DNA from: Pseudomonas sp. MYb185
Lineage (GTDB): Bacteria; Pseudomonadota; Gammaproteobacteria; Pseudomonadales; Pseudomonadaceae
NCBI RefSeq assembly: GCF_002979975.1
Contig: NZ_PCQD01000006.1
Location: forward strand, 124,001-188,000
Reading direction: 5' to 3'
DNA length: 64,000 nt
The position numbers were made by a program, and so were the translations under genes. The notes beneath the pieces were generated by a model, which was not told where the DNA came from, did not search any database, and saw nothing but the letters and a program-made list of their open reading frames with translations. The first letter of the stretch is position 1; each line of letters begins with the position of its first letter. Shown piece by piece: positions 45,973 through 54,960 of this stretch.

Positions 45973-46929
45973 TCAACGCCGATACTTACGGGCCAACAAC
46001 TCCTCCACACTGACCACCTCTACTCCCTCGTCCCGCAGCAGATCACCGGCCAGCCGCCGCTCCAGATAATCCAGCGTCTGCGCATAGGGATGGCCGATGA
46101 TCAGCGCCGTACCCTGCCGGCGCGCCAGCGCCAGAGCCTGGTTGAAGGCGCCGCCGATCGCCTCCGGCGTGCGCTCGTTGTCGAGAAACACGTCCCGCGA
46201 CAGGTGCCGCACACCCGCCGCCTCGGCGGCGAAGGCAGCCTGGGTATCTCGGGTGGTGCGGCTGTCGATAAAGAACAGTCCACGCTCCCTGAGCACCTGC
46301 ATCACCCAGTCCATGGCATCGCGTTCGGCGGTCAAACGGCTGCCCATGTGGTTGTTGATACCCTGGATCGGCATGAAACTGTTCAGGTTGGCGTGCAGAA
46401 TCTGCTCCAGCTCACCGCGCGGCATGCCGACGTAGAGACCACCGGGCCCGATTGACAGCCCCGCACCGTTTTCCATCGGCTGGTGCAGCATCACCGTCTT
46501 GCCGGCAACCCCGGCCTCATCGGCCAACCGCTGGGCGGCCTGGGTATGCGGTAGTATCGCCAGCGCCACCGGAGTCGGCAGGGCGATGATGCGCCGGCCC
46601 TGGGCCAGGCTGTGACCGACGTCGTCGATGATGATGGCAATGGCCGGAGTGGCCGCAGCATCGATCACGGGCGTGATCGATGCTGGTTCAGGCAGCGGCT
46701 GCGACAGTATTTCCAGCTCCGGTTCCAGCGTTTGTGCGGCCTCGGCCCGGTCTGCATGCTCCAGCTCCAGCCAGCGCGCCCGCAACTGGTCGTAATAGGC
46801 CGAATCCGCCTCATCCACAATCAGTTGCGTGGTCGCCTCGGCGCTCTCCCTACTGTCAATAGCTGGCGAATCAGGCTCGCTACAGGCTGCCAGCAGCAGT
46901 GTCAGCAGCCCGATTATCCAGACCTCCAT
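45973..46929 (-). CDS. yibQ: YibQ-type divergent polysaccharide deacetylase lipoprotein
   Basis: 318 residues. A lipoprotein signal MEVWIIGLLTLLLAAC with lipobox LAAC is followed by a low-complexity linker and a domain beginning AIAIIIDDVGHSLAQGRRI, with QPMENGAGLSIGPGG, NNHMGSRLT and FIDSRTT. This is the divergent polysaccharide deacetylase (DUF610) family usually found next to envC and ctpA. A role in envelope maintenance is presumed. The ATG at 46929 lacks a good ribosome-binding site; a family-2 repeat ends nine bases upstream of it. Confidence 0.88.
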   Translation of the reverse strand: MEVWIIGLLTLLLAACSEPDSPAIDSRESAEATTQLIVDEADSAYYDQLRARWLELEHADRAEAAQTLEPELEILSQPLPEPASITPVIDAAATPAIAIIIDDVGHSLAQGRRIIALPTPVALAILPHTQAAQRLADEAGVAGKTVMLHQPMENGAGLSIGPGGLYVGMPRGELEQILHANLNSFMPIQGINNHMGSRLTAERDAMDWVMQVLRERGLFFIDSRTTRDTQAAFAAEAAGVRHLSRDVFLDNERTPEAIGGAFNQALALARRQGTALIIGHPYAQTLDYLERRLAGDLLRDEGVEVVSVEELLARKYRR

Positions 46930-46937
46930 CAAACATC

Positions 46938-46965
46938 GGGTTGTCGAGCGCCTGCTCGACGACAA
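46938..46965 (-). repeat. Family-2 palindromic repeat, copy C
   Basis: Inverted relative to copies A and B: GGTTGTCGAGCGCCTGCTCG then ACGACAA. It occupies the ribosome-binding region of yibQ. Between it and ctpA (46985-47010) lies another small palindrome around GTAGCGC...GCGCTAC. Confidence 0.8.
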
Positions 46966-47057
46966 TCTCTCTGCCTGCCGAGAGCTGGCGTAGCGCAGGG
47001 GCGCTACACCCCGATCTGCTGCGCGGCCTCGCATCGCCACAGACGGGGTGGGAGCTT

Positions 47058-48329
47058 TCATCGTGCGCGGGTGATGTTCAGCCCCTTGAGCAGGTTCAAG
47101 GCCTGGTTCAGCTGATAGTCGGCTTCACGCTCGGCAGCCTCGCCGGTGGTCGGCTTGCGCAGGGTCGGGCGCTCTTCGCCGTTGATGTTGTTCAGGTGCC
47201 CCAGCAGATCCGCCTCGCGGTAGCTCGCCTCCTCGGCGCTGCGGGTCAGTTGGGCCCGTTCCACATGGATGTCCGGCACTATGCCCTGGGCCTGGATCGA
47301 GCGACCGCTGGGCGTGTAGTACAGCGCGGTGGTCAACTTCAGGGCGCGATCATTGTTCAGCGGCAGTACCGTCTGCACCGAACCCTTGCCGAAGCTGTCG
47401 GTACCCATGATCACCGCCCGACCACGATCCTGCAGGGCACCGGCGACGATCTCCGAAGCGGACGCCGAACCACCATTGATCAGCACCACCAGCGGAATGT
47501 CCTTGCCTGGGTTGGCCGCGGTGGCGTTGAAGCGCAGCTCGCTGTTGGCCAGACGCCCCTTGGTGTAGACGATCAGGCCATCGCTGAGGAAGGCATCGGC
47601 CACTTCCACGGCGGACTGCAGCACACCGCCGGGGTTGTTGCGCAGGTCCATTACCAGCCCCTTGACCTCGCCCTTCTCGCTCAGGCTTTTCAGGCTGCGG
47701 CGTACTTCGTCACCGGTATTGTTCTGGAACTGGGTGATGCGCAGGTAGGCGTAGCCCGGTTCGAGGGTTTCGGTACGTACGCTCCTGACCTTGATCACCG
47801 CCCGCTCGAGTTCGACATCGAAGGGTCGGCCGGTGCCGCGCACCAGGGTCAGGGTAATCTTCGAACCGGCCGGTCCGCGCATCCTTTCCACGGCATCCAT
47901 CAGACTCATGCCCTTGACCGGATGGTCGTCGATCTTGACGATCAGATCACCCGGCTCGATTCCGGCACGGGAGGCCGGTGTGTCATCGATCGGCGAGATG
48001 ACCTTGATGAAGCCATCCTCCTGCCCGACTTCCAGGCCAAGCCCGCCGAACTGTCCGGTGGTGGTGTCCTGCAGCCCCTGGAAGGCTTCCGGTTCGAGGT
48101 AGGCCGAATGCGGGTCCAGCCCTTCGAGCATGCCGCGAATGGCATTCTCCAGCAGGGTGGCATCGTCCACCGGCTCGACATAAGAGGTGCGGATACGCTC
48201 CAGCACCTCGGTGAAGGTACGCAATTCATTGAGGGGCAGCGGCGCCGCATCCCTGTCCTGAGCCTGCAGGGGAAGGATGCCGAATACCAGACTCAGGCAG
48301 GCGACGGACAATTTACGCACAGCGGTCAT
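47058..48329 (-). CDS. ctpA: Carboxy-terminal processing protease (S41A)
   Basis: 423 residues: signal peptide ending PLQAQ, a PDZ domain around GLGLEVGQEDGFIKV and RAGIEPGDLIVKIDD, and the protease core with VMDLRNNPGGVL, catalytic Ser in GGSASASEIVAGAL and Lys in TDSFGKGSVQTV. It acts in the periplasm, where CtpA trims peptidoglycan hydrolases and other envelope proteins. The ATG at 48329 (MTAVRKLSV) has GGGAGAG upstream. It lies downstream of envC and gpmI in the same direction. Confidence 0.95.
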   Translation of the reverse strand: MTAVRKLSVACLSLVFGILPLQAQDRDAAPLPLNELRTFTEVLERIRTSYVEPVDDATLLENAIRGMLEGLDPHSAYLEPEAFQGLQDTTTGQFGGLGLEVGQEDGFIKVISPIDDTPASRAGIEPGDLIVKIDDHPVKGMSLMDAVERMRGPAGSKITLTLVRGTGRPFDVELERAVIKVRSVRTETLEPGYAYLRITQFQNNTGDEVRRSLKSLSEKGEVKGLVMDLRNNPGGVLQSAVEVADAFLSDGLIVYTKGRLANSELRFNATAANPGKDIPLVVLINGGSASASEIVAGALQDRGRAVIMGTDSFGKGSVQTVLPLNNDRALKLTTALYYTPSGRSIQAQGIVPDIHVERAQLTRSAEEASYREADLLGHLNNINGEERPTLRKPTTGEAAEREADYQLNQALNLLKGLNITRAR

Positions 48330-48443
48330 CAAAACTCTCCCCACTCGGAACAGGATGCAGCAGCATATCGGCAGCTCCGCCGCAGCGAAACGCCAGCCGA
48401 CCCCGGCAGCATGACCGAGGGCAGCGGATTTTTCAAAGCATTC

Positions 48444-49658
48444 TCAGCTGGAAAGCATACACCAGGCGGCCGGGTCGAGTGGTTGGCCCCGATGGCGGAT
48501 GGAGAAATACAGCGCCGCCTCACCCTGCCCGCCACTACTACCGACTGTGGCGATGGCCTCCCCCGGCTGCACCCAGCTGCCGACTTCGCGCAGCAGGCTC
48601 TGGTTATGCCCGTACAGGCTCAGGTAGCCGTTGCCGTGGTCGAGGATCAGCAGCAGGCCGGAGCCCCGCAGCCAGTCGGCGAACACCACCCGGCCGCCAT
48701 GGATCGCATGCACCTGGGCGCCCTCGCGGGCACCGATCAGCAAGCCGTCCCACTTGAGTCGGGAGTCAGAGCCGCGCTGGCTGCCAAAGCGCGCCTTGAG
48801 CTGCCCCTGGACCGGCAGCGGCAGCTTGCCCTTGGCCTGGGCGAACGGCAGGCTGCCGGCCGGCGTCGGAATGCTGGTGATGGCCTCGTCGAGTTTCTTG
48901 ATCAGGGCCGCCAGCTCCGCGCGCTCGGCCTCACGACTGCTGATCTGCTGCTGTTGCGTTTGGCTGCGGCCACGCAGGCTGGCCAGCACCTCGGTACGTT
49001 TGTCCTGCTCGGCCTGCATCTCGCGCTGACGCGACGCCAGGGTCTGGCGGTCCCGCTGCAGCGTACTCTGCTGCTCGGCGATCTGTGAGCTGGCGGTGCG
49101 GATCTGCTCGATGGTCTGGGTATAGCGCGAGATTTCCTCCACCCGCGCCCGGTTCACGTCACCGTAATACCTCAGCATGCGTGCCACCCGCGCCGGATCG
49201 TCCTGATTCAAGACCATTTTCAGATAGTCCTGGCGTCCAGCCATGTAGGCTGCACGCACCTGTCTGGCAATCTGTTCCTGCTGGGCTTCGAGTGCCGCCT
49301 GCAGCTGTTCGGCCTGCTGGCGCAGGTCCTGCAGACGGGTTTCGCCTTCCTGTATCTGCTGTTCGATCTCACCGCTTTCCCGGCGCAGACGGCCGATCTC
49401 GCTCTCGCTTTTCTTGAGCTCGCCCTCCAGGCCGGACATCTCCTGCTTGAGCGTACCCAGCAGCTTCTTCAGACGGCCGATTTCCTGCTCGGTCTGCTTC
49501 AGCTCGGCACGCGCCGCCGTGGCGTCGGCCGGTTGCTGCGCCGATGCCGGCAGCGCCCCCACGGCCAGTAGCACAGACAGCAGCGCAGCGGCGCAACGGG
49601 CCACTGCGCGTGACCTGCCGATCCCCCGGCACAGACGCATGGGCCGCGGCTCAGGCAT
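48444..49658 (-). CDS. envC: Murein hydrolase activator, EnvC/LytM family
   Basis: 404 residues. A signal peptide (ending LPASAQQ) is followed by a long coiled coil (about 45-260, rich in Glu/Gln/Arg heptads) and a C-terminal LytM/M23 domain. The zinc-binding motifs are degenerate: the region that should read HxGxD is LKWDGLLIG and the final HxH is replaced by LYFSIRH. Such proteins activate amidases at the division septum and do not cleave murein themselves. It overlaps gpmI by 8 bp. An alternative start MRLCRG lies six codons in. Confidence 0.92.
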   Translation of the reverse strand: MPEPRPMRLCRGIGRSRAVARCAAALLSVLLAVGALPASAQQPADATAARAELKQTEQEIGRLKKLLGTLKQEMSGLEGELKKSESEIGRLRRESGEIEQQIQEGETRLQDLRQQAEQLQAALEAQQEQIARQVRAAYMAGRQDYLKMVLNQDDPARVARMLRYYGDVNRARVEEISRYTQTIEQIRTASSQIAEQQSTLQRDRQTLASRQREMQAEQDKRTEVLASLRGRSQTQQQQISSREAERAELAALIKKLDEAITSIPTPAGSLPFAQAKGKLPLPVQGQLKARFGSQRGSDSRLKWDGLLIGAREGAQVHAIHGGRVVFADWLRGSGLLLILDHGNGYLSLYGHNQSLLREVGSWVQPGEAIATVGSSGGQGEAALYFSIRHRGQPLDPAAWCMLSS

Positions 49659-51189
49659 GCAAGGTGAGGATCGAGCGGCCGGTCATCTCGGCCGGCTGCG
49701 CCAACCCGAGCAGGGTCAGCATGGTGGGTGCCACATCGGAGAGAATGCCGCCATCGCGCATGCTCACCTTGCGTGGCCCGACATAGACGAAGGGGACCGG
49801 CTCGCAGGTGTGCGCGGTGTGGGCCTGGCCGGTGCTGCTGTCGGCCATCTGCTCGACGTTGCCATGATCGGCGGTGATCAGCGCTTCGCCGCCGACCTTG
49901 GCCAGGGCCGTCTCGATACGACCGATGCAATGGTCCAGGCATTCCACCGCCTTGACCGCGGCGTCGAACACGCCGGTATGACCGACCATGTCGCCGTTGG
50001 CGTAGTTGACGATGATGGCATCGTAACGCTGCTGCTCGATCGCCTCGACAATGCGGTCGGTCACTTCCGGCGCACTCATCTCCGGCTGCAGGTCATAGGT
50101 AGCGACCTTGGGCGAGGGAATCAGGATGCGCTCTTCACCCTCGAACGGCTCCTCGCGGCCCCCGGAGAAGAAGAAGGTGACGTGGGCGTACTTTTCGGTT
50201 TCGGCGATGCGCAGCTGGGTCTTGCCCTGACTGGCCAGGTATTCGCCCAGCACGTTGTCCAGGGATGAGGGCGGGAAGGCGCATGGTGCCGGAATATCCG
50301 CCGCATACTGGGTGAGCATCACGTAACCGGCCATGTGCAGCGGGCGCTGGCGGGCAAAGCCGGCGAAGTCCGGCTGTACGAAGGCGCGGGTCAGCTCGCG
50401 GGCACGGTCGGCACGGAAGTTCATGAACACCACCGCATCGCCATCTTCCACCCGCACCGGCTCGCCGATTACCGTGGCCTTGACGAATTCATCGCTTTCA
50501 CCGCGGGCGTAGGCAGCTTCCAGGCCAGCCTCGGCGGTGGCGGCACGAAACTCCCCCTGGCCTTCGGTGATCAGGTTGTAGGCGGCTTCGACCCGCTCCC
50601 AGCGATTGTCCCGATCCATGGCGAAATAGCGACCGATGAGCGAGGCAGTGCGACCCTTGCCCAGGCGCTGGTAGGCCTGTTCGAGCAACGCCAGCGACGG
50701 GGCGGCGCTTTTCGGTGGTGTATCGCGACCATCGAGAAAGGCATGCACATGAATCTGCTCGGCACCGCGGCGCGCGGCCAGCTCGACCATGGCGACCAGT
50801 TGCTCCTCATGGCTATGCACCCCACCCGGCGACAGCAGCCCCATGATATGCACGGCACGGCCAGCCTGCACCGCCTGGTCGACCGCCTGGCAGATGATGG
50901 CATTGTCGAAGAACTCGCCGTCGGCGATGGCCTTGGTGACCCGGGTGAAGTCCTGATACACCACGCGCCCGGCACCCAGGTTCATGTGGCCGACCTCGGA
51001 ATTACCCATCTGCCCGTCCGGCAGGCCGACATCCATGCCCGAACCGGACACCAACGTACGCGGTGCGTTCGCCCACAGACGGTCCCAGACGGGGGTGTTG
51101 GCGGCCATGATGGCATTGGATTCGGGCGACTCGCTGTATCCGAAGCCATCCAGAATCATCAATACCACGGGTTTGGGAGCTACTGTCAT
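49651..51189 (-). CDS. gpmI: 2,3-Bisphosphoglycerate-independent phosphoglycerate mutase
   Basis: 512 residues, the usual length. Metal-binding start [14 protein letters not shown], the phospho-Ser site [17 protein letters not shown], catalytic [16 protein letters not shown] and the second metal set [12 protein letters not shown]. It interconverts 3- and 2-phosphoglycerate in the cytoplasm. First gene of a leftward unit with envC, ctpA and yibQ; divergent from the rhodanese-like gene. Confidence 0.97.
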   Translation of the reverse strand: MTVAPKPVVLMILDGFGYSESPESNAIMAANTPVWDRLWANAPRTLVSGSGMDVGLPDGQMGNSEVGHMNLGAGRVVYQDFTRVTKAIADGEFFDNAIICQAVDQAVQAGRAVHIMGLLSPGGVHSHEEQLVAMVELAARRGAEQIHVHAFLDGRDTPPKSAAPSLALLEQAYQRLGKGRTASLIGRYFAMDRDNRWERVEAAYNLITEGQGEFRAATAEAGLEAAYARGESDEFVKATVIGEPVRVEDGDAVVFMNFRADRARELTRAFVQPDFAGFARQRPLHMAGYVMLTQYAADIPAPCAFPPSSLDNVLGEYLASQGKTQLRIAETEKYAHVTFFFSGGREEPFEGEERILIPSPKVATYDLQPEMSAPEVTDRIVEAIEQQRYDAIIVNYANGDMVGHTGVFDAAVKAVECLDHCIGRIETALAKVGGEALITADHGNVEQMADSSTGQAHTAHTCEPVPFVYVGPRKVSMRDGGILSDVAPTMLTLLGLAQPAEMTGRSILTLHA

Positions 51190-51360
51190 CCGATTAACTC
51201 ACTGTATAGAAGAGGCAAGGGAATGCGCTGCCGTGCCGCGGCAGGCGTGCTGCCGCCAGTTTACTTGCCCGGCACCGGCATGTCATGCATGGCGGAGGTT
51301 CTGCCACATGGCCGGGCTGTGTATACTGGCGGGCTTCAACGGTTCCGGAAGCATACATCC

Positions 51361-51783
51361 ATGCAGTTTCTACAGCACCTTATCGAATTCATAGGCAACC
51401 ATTATTGGCTTACCACCGCCTTTCTGGTGGTACTTGCGCTGTTGATCATCACCGAAGGCCGCAAGGCCGGCAAAGCCATCACCACCCAGCAGGCCACGGC
51501 ATTGATCAACCGCGAGCATGCCCTGGTGGTGGATATACGTCCGAAGAAAGACTACGCCGCTGGCCATATCGTCGACTCGATCAATATTCCGTTGGACAGT
51601 TTCGCCACGCGCATGGTCGAACTGGAGAAGCACAAGGACAAGCCCATCATTCTGGTATGCGCCAATGGCCAGAATGCCGGGCCCAGTTCCAAGCAACTCA
51701 AGGCCGCAGGCTACAAGCAGGTAAACCGGCTGGCACATGGCATCGGCGGCTGGCGCTCGGACAACCTGCCCCTGGTTAAATGA
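51361..51783 (+). CDS. Membrane-anchored rhodanese-like protein
   Basis: 140 residues: an N-terminal membrane helix (about 15-32) then a single rhodanese domain, ALVVDIRPKKDYAAGHI through VCANGQNAG with the active-site Cys. It probably handles sulfane sulfur or a redox signal at the inner membrane. A TATACT -10 element lies at 51322-51327. It starts the rhodanese-grxC-secB unit, conserved in pseudomonads; grxC begins one base after its stop. Confidence 0.92.
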   Translation: MQFLQHLIEFIGNHYWLTTAFLVVLALLIITEGRKAGKAITTQQATALINREHALVVDIRPKKDYAAGHIVDSINIPLDSFATRMVELEKHKDKPIILVCANGQNAGPSSKQLKAAGYKQVNRLAHGIGGWRSDNLPLVK

Positions 51784-51784
51784 C

Positions 51785-52039
51785 ATGGCTGACATCACCA
51801 TCTACAGCAGCAACTACTGCCCGTTCTGCATTCGTGCCAAACAACTGCTTGGCAGCAAGGGCGCCAGGTACAACGAAATCAACGTTGACGGCAGACCCGA
51901 CGTGCGCGCGGAAATGGCGCGCCTGGCGGGCCGCACCTCGGTGCCACAGATCTGGATCGGCGACACCCATGTCGGCGGCTGCGATGATCTGATAGCACTG
52001 GAACGCTCTGGCAAACTGGATACAATGCTGGCAGGCTGA
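51785..52039 (+). CDS. grxC: Glutaredoxin 3
   Basis: 84 residues, class I dithiol glutaredoxin: active site C12-P-F-C15, then TSVPQIWIG with the cis-Pro and GGCDDLIAL for glutathione binding. It reduces disulfides with glutathione in the cytoplasm. The ATG at 51785 follows the rhodanese stop directly, so translation is coupled. Confidence 0.96.
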   Translation: MADITIYSSNYCPFCIRAKQLLGSKGARYNEINVDGRPDVRAEMARLAGRTSVPQIWIGDTHVGGCDDLIALERSGKLDTMLAG

Positions 52040-52082
52040 ATGCCTGCGATCACAAGACCACTGGAACCAACAAGGACCGAAC

Positions 52083-52577
52083 ATGGCCGACGAGCAACAG
52101 AGCAACGCAACCGCCAATGGCGCACAGGGCAACCAGCCGCAGGTGCAGTTCAACCTGCAGCGCATCTACGTCAAGGACCTCTCCTTCGAGTCGCCGAAAG
52201 CACCGGCGGTATTCCAGAGCCAGTGGAACCCCCAGGTCAATCTGGACCTCAATACCCGGCATACCCAGTTGCAGGATGGCATCTATGAAGTGGTGCTGAG
52301 CCTGTCCGCCACCGTGACCAATGGCGAGGAAGACGTCACCTTCATCGCCGAAGTGCAGCAGGCCGGCATCTTCGCCATCAACGGACTGGATGAGGGCGGC
52401 ATGCGCCACACCCTCGGCGCCTTCTGCCCGAACATCCTGTTCCCCTATGCCCGTGAAGCCATCGACAACCTGGTGCTGCGCGGCAGCTTCCCTCCCCTGA
52501 TGATGGCACCGGTCAACTTCGATGCCCTGTTCGCCCAGGCCGAGCAGCGCCGCGTCGCCGAGACCGCCGAGGCCTGA
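52083..52577 (+). CDS. secB: Protein-export chaperone SecB
   Basis: 164 residues with [19 protein letters not shown] and [24 protein letters not shown] motif ([20 protein letters not shown]), the SecB core. It keeps preproteins unfolded and hands them to SecA. It follows grxC by 43 bp and is followed by a 19-bp perfect hairpin. Confidence 0.97.
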   Translation: MADEQQSNATANGAQGNQPQVQFNLQRIYVKDLSFESPKAPAVFQSQWNPQVNLDLNTRHTQLQDGIYEVVLSLSATVTNGEEDVTFIAEVQQAGIFAINGLDEGGMRHTLGAFCPNILFPYAREAIDNLVLRGSFPPLMMAPVNFDALFAQAEQRRVAETAEA

Positions 52578-52590
52578 GGGGGCCTACCCG

Positions 52591-52632
52591 AAACTCCGTC
52601 ATCCTCGGCCTGCGCCGAGGATGACGGAGTTT
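52591..52632. terminator. 19-bp perfect inverted repeat after secB
   Basis: AAACTCCGTCATCCTCGGC and its exact complement are separated by four bases, 14 bp after the secB stop. There is no U-tract, so it resembles a repeat-derived hairpin that may stabilise the mRNA end or terminate. Confidence 0.65.
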
Positions 52633-52733
52633 GGAAGAAGCCGTTCGGGAATAGGAGCGGCCGAGTGTCCATCGGTTGGTGCTTGTCAGCCTCCCTTTGC
52701 ATCAACTAAGGTATTCGACCGCTCTCCCGGCCA

Positions 52734-53261
52734 ATGGATGTACGCATGACCCTGCCTGCTTCACGCCCGCTGTACCTGTTTGCCTTTATCGCCTGCGTTC
52801 TGCTGCTGGCTGCGGCGTACTACATGGAATATGTGATGGGGCTGCAGCCCTGCCCGCTGTGCATCGTGCAGCGTTTCGCCTTCCTCCTCATCGGCCTCAC
52901 CTGCCTGGCAGCGGTATTGCACAACCCCCAGCCCAGGCCCGGCCGCAAGCGCAGCCGCGCTGCCCGTGCCTATGCCGTCGGCGTTACTCTGCTGGCCGTC
53001 TTCGGCGGTGCCACCGCCAGCCGGCAGATCTGGCTGCAGCATCAGCCCGCCGACCAGTTGCCGTCCTGCCTGCCCAGCCTCGACTACATGATCGATGTGC
53101 TGCCGATGATGGAAATGCTTACCCTGCTGTTCAGCGGTACCGCCGACTGCGCCAAGGTGACCTGGACCTTCCTTGGCCTGAGCATCGCCGAGTGCACCCT
53201 GCTGGCATTCATCGGCTTCGCCCTGTTCGGACTGGTGCAACTGCTGCGCCGCGAGGACTGA
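52734..53261 (+). CDS. dsbB: Disulfide bond formation protein B (DsbB/DsbH type)
   Basis: 175 residues (171 if it starts at the ATG at 52746, MTLPASRPLY). Four membrane helices; the first periplasmic loop has QPCPLCIVQRF (CxxC) and the second LPSCLPSLDY plus ADCAKVTWTF, the second Cys pair. It reoxidises DsbA and passes electrons to quinone. Neither start has a good ribosome-binding site. Position before algQ matches the second DsbB homologue (DsbH) of P. aeruginosa. Confidence 0.93.
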   Translation: MDVRMTLPASRPLYLFAFIACVLLLAAAYYMEYVMGLQPCPLCIVQRFAFLLIGLTCLAAVLHNPQPRPGRKRSRAARAYAVGVTLLAVFGGATASRQIWLQHQPADQLPSCLPSLDYMIDVLPMMEMLTLLFSGTADCAKVTWTFLGLSIAECTLLAFIGFALFGLVQLLRRED

Positions 53262-53372
53262 TCCACCCTGCCGGTCACCATGCTTGATACCACAGCACGG
53301 ACTAGCCTATTCTGTTGCCTCCACGGGAACAGCTATCCCAATCCCGGCTCACAAGGCAAGAAGAGGTGGATC

Positions 53373-53861
53373 ATGCTGGAAAAGTGCAAAACAGCTCAGG
53401 AACGCTGGGGCGGAGTAGACAAGCTCATCGACCGCTGGCTGGCTGAACGCCAGGTGCTCGTGGATCATTACACCGCCCTGCGTGACCGCACAGACCCGGC
53501 CATCAGTACCCGGCAATATCTCAACAATTTCTGCAGTGCCCTGCTCGATTATGTGTCGGCAGGGCATTTTTCCGTCTATGAGCAACTGGTACGCGGCGCC
53601 GAGGAAGCCGGCGACGAACGCGCCCTGGACCTGATGGCGCAGGTGATGCCACGCATCGAGACGATCACCCAGTTCGCGGTCATCTTCAACGACTATTACG
53701 GCGCGCAGAACACCCGCGTGCTCAAGGAAGATGTCATGCATTCACGCCTGCTGAAGATGGGCGGTCTGCTGCTCGAGCGCTTTGAACTGGAAGACTGTCT
53801 GATCGAAGTGCTACACAACGCCTATCGCAGCAATCATTGCGTTACCGAGACGATGGAGTGA
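53373..53861 (+). CDS. algQ: Anti-sigma-70 regulator Rsd/AlgQ
   Basis: 162 residues beginning MLEKCKTAQERWGGVDKLID and all-helical thereafter. It is the Rsd/AlgQ family that binds the housekeeping sigma factor and influences alginate and other gene expression in Pseudomonas. The ATG at 53373 has AAGAGGTGG upstream. It is followed after three bases by the AlgP-like gene. Confidence 0.95.
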   Translation: MLEKCKTAQERWGGVDKLIDRWLAERQVLVDHYTALRDRTDPAISTRQYLNNFCSALLDYVSAGHFSVYEQLVRGAEEAGDERALDLMAQVMPRIETITQFAVIFNDYYGAQNTRVLKEDVMHSRLLKMGGLLLERFELEDCLIEVLHNAYRSNHCVTETME

Positions 53862-53864
53862 TCC

Positions 53865-54383
53865 GTGACTGGTAAAACCGAAGACAAGCAAACCGCCCGG
53901 GTACAGACACCGCTCCACCTGCTGCAGGTACTGACGCGCACGCTCAACGAGCATCTGGCCGAGGCCTGCAGCCAGGCGGAAACCGATGCCCAGAAGGCGC
54001 TGGACAAGCTCGATCGCGAACATGCCAAGCTGCAGGACAAGCTCGACCAGGCACAGCAGAAACTTGCGGAGGCCGACACCGAAGCCAGCGGCAAGCCGGC
54101 GGACAAACTGCGCAGCAAGGTAGACGAACTGACAGCCGAGATGGCCGCCCTGAGCCAGTCGCGCAGCGATGCCCAGGACTACATCCGACAATTGCAGAGC
54201 GATGTGCGCCAGACCCTGCGGCTGGCCAAGGGGCTGGATCGTATCGACCTGCAGGTCACCCAGGCCATTGAAAAACGCAATGACCCGGCAGCGGCGAGCA
54301 AGCCCGCCAAGCGCCCGCCGCAGCGGCGCTCACGCAGCAGGAAACCGGCTGCCCCGCCTGCTCCGGCCGAGACCGAGGTCTGA
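53865..54383 (+). CDS. algP: AlgP-like protein with shortened basic tail
   Basis: 172 residues from a GTG at 53865. The N-terminal part (TPLHLLQVLTRTLNEHLAEAC) and the long coiled coil (about 40-130) match AlgP (AlgR3). The C-terminal tail is short and basic (KPAKRPPQRRSRSRKPAAP), whereas P. aeruginosa AlgP carries a long series of KPAA histone-H1-like repeats. AlgP is a DNA-binding alginate regulator; whether this short form binds DNA is unknown. It lies directly after algQ as in P. aeruginosa. Confidence 0.8.
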   Translation: MTGKTEDKQTARVQTPLHLLQVLTRTLNEHLAEACSQAETDAQKALDKLDREHAKLQDKLDQAQQKLAEADTEASGKPADKLRSKVDELTAEMAALSQSRSDAQDYIRQLQSDVRQTLRLAKGLDRIDLQVTQAIEKRNDPAAASKPAKRPPQRRSRSRKPAAPPAPAETEV

Positions 54384-54421
54384 CCCGACCTCGCCCCCGC
54401 GTACCCACCTGATACGCCGCT

Positions 54422-54441
54422 GGCCGGGATGGAACCCGGCC
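54422..54441. terminator. Hairpin between algP and the TIGR02444 gene
   Basis: GGCCGGG and CCCGGCC (7-bp stem, 6-base loop) lie between two convergent genes. No T-run; possible bidirectional terminator. Confidence 0.4.
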
Positions 54442-54452
54442 TTCCACTGCCT

Positions 54453-54926
54453 TCATTCCCCGAGCATCTGCCCTGCCCCGGTCGCAGCGCTGACCAGTGA
54501 CTCCAGCCGCAGGTCCTGCAACCCGTCGCAGCACATCGCCAGGTGCGCCCGGGTGCAGTCCAGTGGCGTCTCCGCTGGGCTGCTATCCAGCTGCAGACAC
54601 AACCGTTCAAGACGTTCCAACTGATGCCACTCGGCGGCCAGCTCGCATTCCTTGACCCGGGCATACAGCGCCGCCGCTTGCTGATCAGTCGCCAGGGTCC
54701 GGCGCACCTGACGCAGCGGCTCGATCACCTGCTGCCGCCAGGGTGCCTGGAGCGCCTGCAGTGATCGCCACAACTGGGCATCGGCCGGCACCTTGCGCTG
54801 CCCCAGCCAGCAGGCCGTGAGCAGCAGCAATACATCCTGGCCGGCCTCGTCCTGCAGGCCCAGCAGCAACGTCTGCATGCCGGGCCGGGCGTACAGCCAG
54901 CCGGCATAATCGCTCAACCCAGTCAT
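54453..54926 (-). CDS. TIGR02444 family protein of unknown function
   Basis: 157 residues starting MTGLSDYAGWLYARPGMQTL, with GLQDEAGQDVLLLLTACWLG and LRQVRRTLATDQQAAALY, the pattern of the small helical TIGR02444 family found beside the ABC-F gene in Pseudomonas. The ATG at 54926 has AGGAGA upstream; longer starts would run into the divergent ABC-F gene. Function unknown. The two divergent starts are only 34 bp apart. Confidence 0.82.
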   Translation of the reverse strand: MTGLSDYAGWLYARPGMQTLLLGLQDEAGQDVLLLLTACWLGQRKVPADAQLWRSLQALQAPWRQQVIEPLRQVRRTLATDQQAAALYARVKECELAAEWHQLERLERLCLQLDSSPAETPLDCTRAHLAMCCDGLQDLRLESLVSAATGAGQMLGE

Positions 54927-54960
54927 CGCTTCTCCTTTTGACACTGATATACTCCGCGCC

